Part shown: one piece after another, positions 63,935 to 64,000 of the stretch | Position numbering within the stretch: the stretch's first letter is position 1 | Layout of the letters: each line of letters begins with the position of its first letter | Source of the DNA: Actinomycetospora chiangmaiensis DSM 45062 | Lineage (GTDB): Bacteria > Actinomycetota > Actinomycetes > Mycobacteriales > Pseudonocardiaceae | Assembly (NCBI RefSeq): GCF_000379625.1 | Contig: NZ_KB903229.1 | Coordinates: 40,246-104,245 of the forward strand | Reading direction: 5' to 3' | DNA length: 64,000 nucleotides | Notes under the pieces: generated by a model | What the model was told of the DNA's origin: nothing | Database searches by the model: none | The model's input: the letters and a program-made list of their open reading frames with translations, nothing else | Program-made: the position numbers and the translations under genes

Positions 63935-64000
63935 GTGGACGTGAGCGCATACCTCGGGCGCATCGGCGCACGTGAGGACGACGACCTCACGACCCTCGCC
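63935..64000 (+). CDS. Start of a probable arylamine N-acetyltransferase (partial)
   Basis: Only the first 22 codons are in the window: VDVSAYLGRIGARE and a short continuation. This resembles the N-terminus of bacterial arylamine N-acetyltransferases (MDLxAYxxRIGxRG...), but the catalytic Cys-His-Asp lies outside, so the identity is provisional. GTG at 63941 is another possible start. Confidence 0.5.
   Translation, partial: MDVSAYLGRIGAREDDDLTTLA

Overview
The window is a very GC-rich stretch (about 70-75 % G+C by eye) with dense gene packing, many GTG starts, 4-nt stop/start overlaps, a WhiB protein and a gene order that I recognise from Mycobacterium tuberculosis. It is a chromosomal segment of an actinobacterium, most probably of the Pseudonocardiaceae (Pseudonocardia/Actinomycetospora-like). 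I see no insertion sequence, prophage, CRISPR array or plasmid function.

Layout. 1-6.6 kb: stress and accessory genes (catalase, Dps-like ferritin, a TetR/SDR pair with clear operators, HpcH/HpaI aldolase, prolyl-oligopeptidase family peptidase). 6.7-12.3 kb: one 1858-residue biotin-dependent carboxylase carrying biotin carboxylase, biotin carrier and carboxyltransferase parts in a single chain. 12.3-18.4 kb: hydrolase/HxlR pair, enoyl-CoA hydratase and the glycerophospholipid acyltransferases PlsB and HAD-PlsC. 18.5-21.6 kb: zinc alcohol dehydrogenase, GH18-like protein and tRNA-Pro(CGG).

21.7-39 kb is a block whose order matches, from memory, M. tuberculosis Rv3683-Rv3669: metallophosphoesterase, PonA2-like penicillin-binding protein, WhiB4, two ArsA-family ATPases, DUF4177, RidA, metallo-beta-lactamase-fold protein, Crp, endonuclease III, a thioredoxin-like protein, CoA-type NUDIX, MarP protease, EphE-like hydrolase and a holin-like membrane protein. 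Two paralogous genes of unknown function (28.9-32.1 kb) sit inside it. 39-49.4 kb is the helicase/secretion neighbourhood: ArfB, a degenerate Fic protein, the CpaE-like Ssd, CpaF/TadA, TadB, TadC, three pilin-like proteins, a Prim-Pol-like protein and a MrfA-type helicase. 49.6-60.3 kb holds a K+-independent H+-pyrophosphatase, an Rv3647c-like gene with a possible LexA box, topA, a TetR/DUF998 pair, a secreted thermonuclease and the DNA polymerase III delta'-like subunit. The last 4 kb carries a possible type VII secretion substrate with a DUF3558-like lipoprotein, a YbaK deacylase, a nitrilase-family amidase and the start of a probable arylamine N-acetyltransferase.

The signals that stand out beyond the genes are at the DNA level. 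The 12-mer CCCGACGACGGG (or its complement) occurs at least ten times, in several reading frames and between genes. A run of five strong inverted repeats fills the gap before the helicase. A palindromic element with one core but different compensated stems ends two convergent gene pairs. Two genes appear to start with CTG in CTGA overlaps, and many genes have a TANNNT box so close to the start codon that leaderless mRNA is expected.
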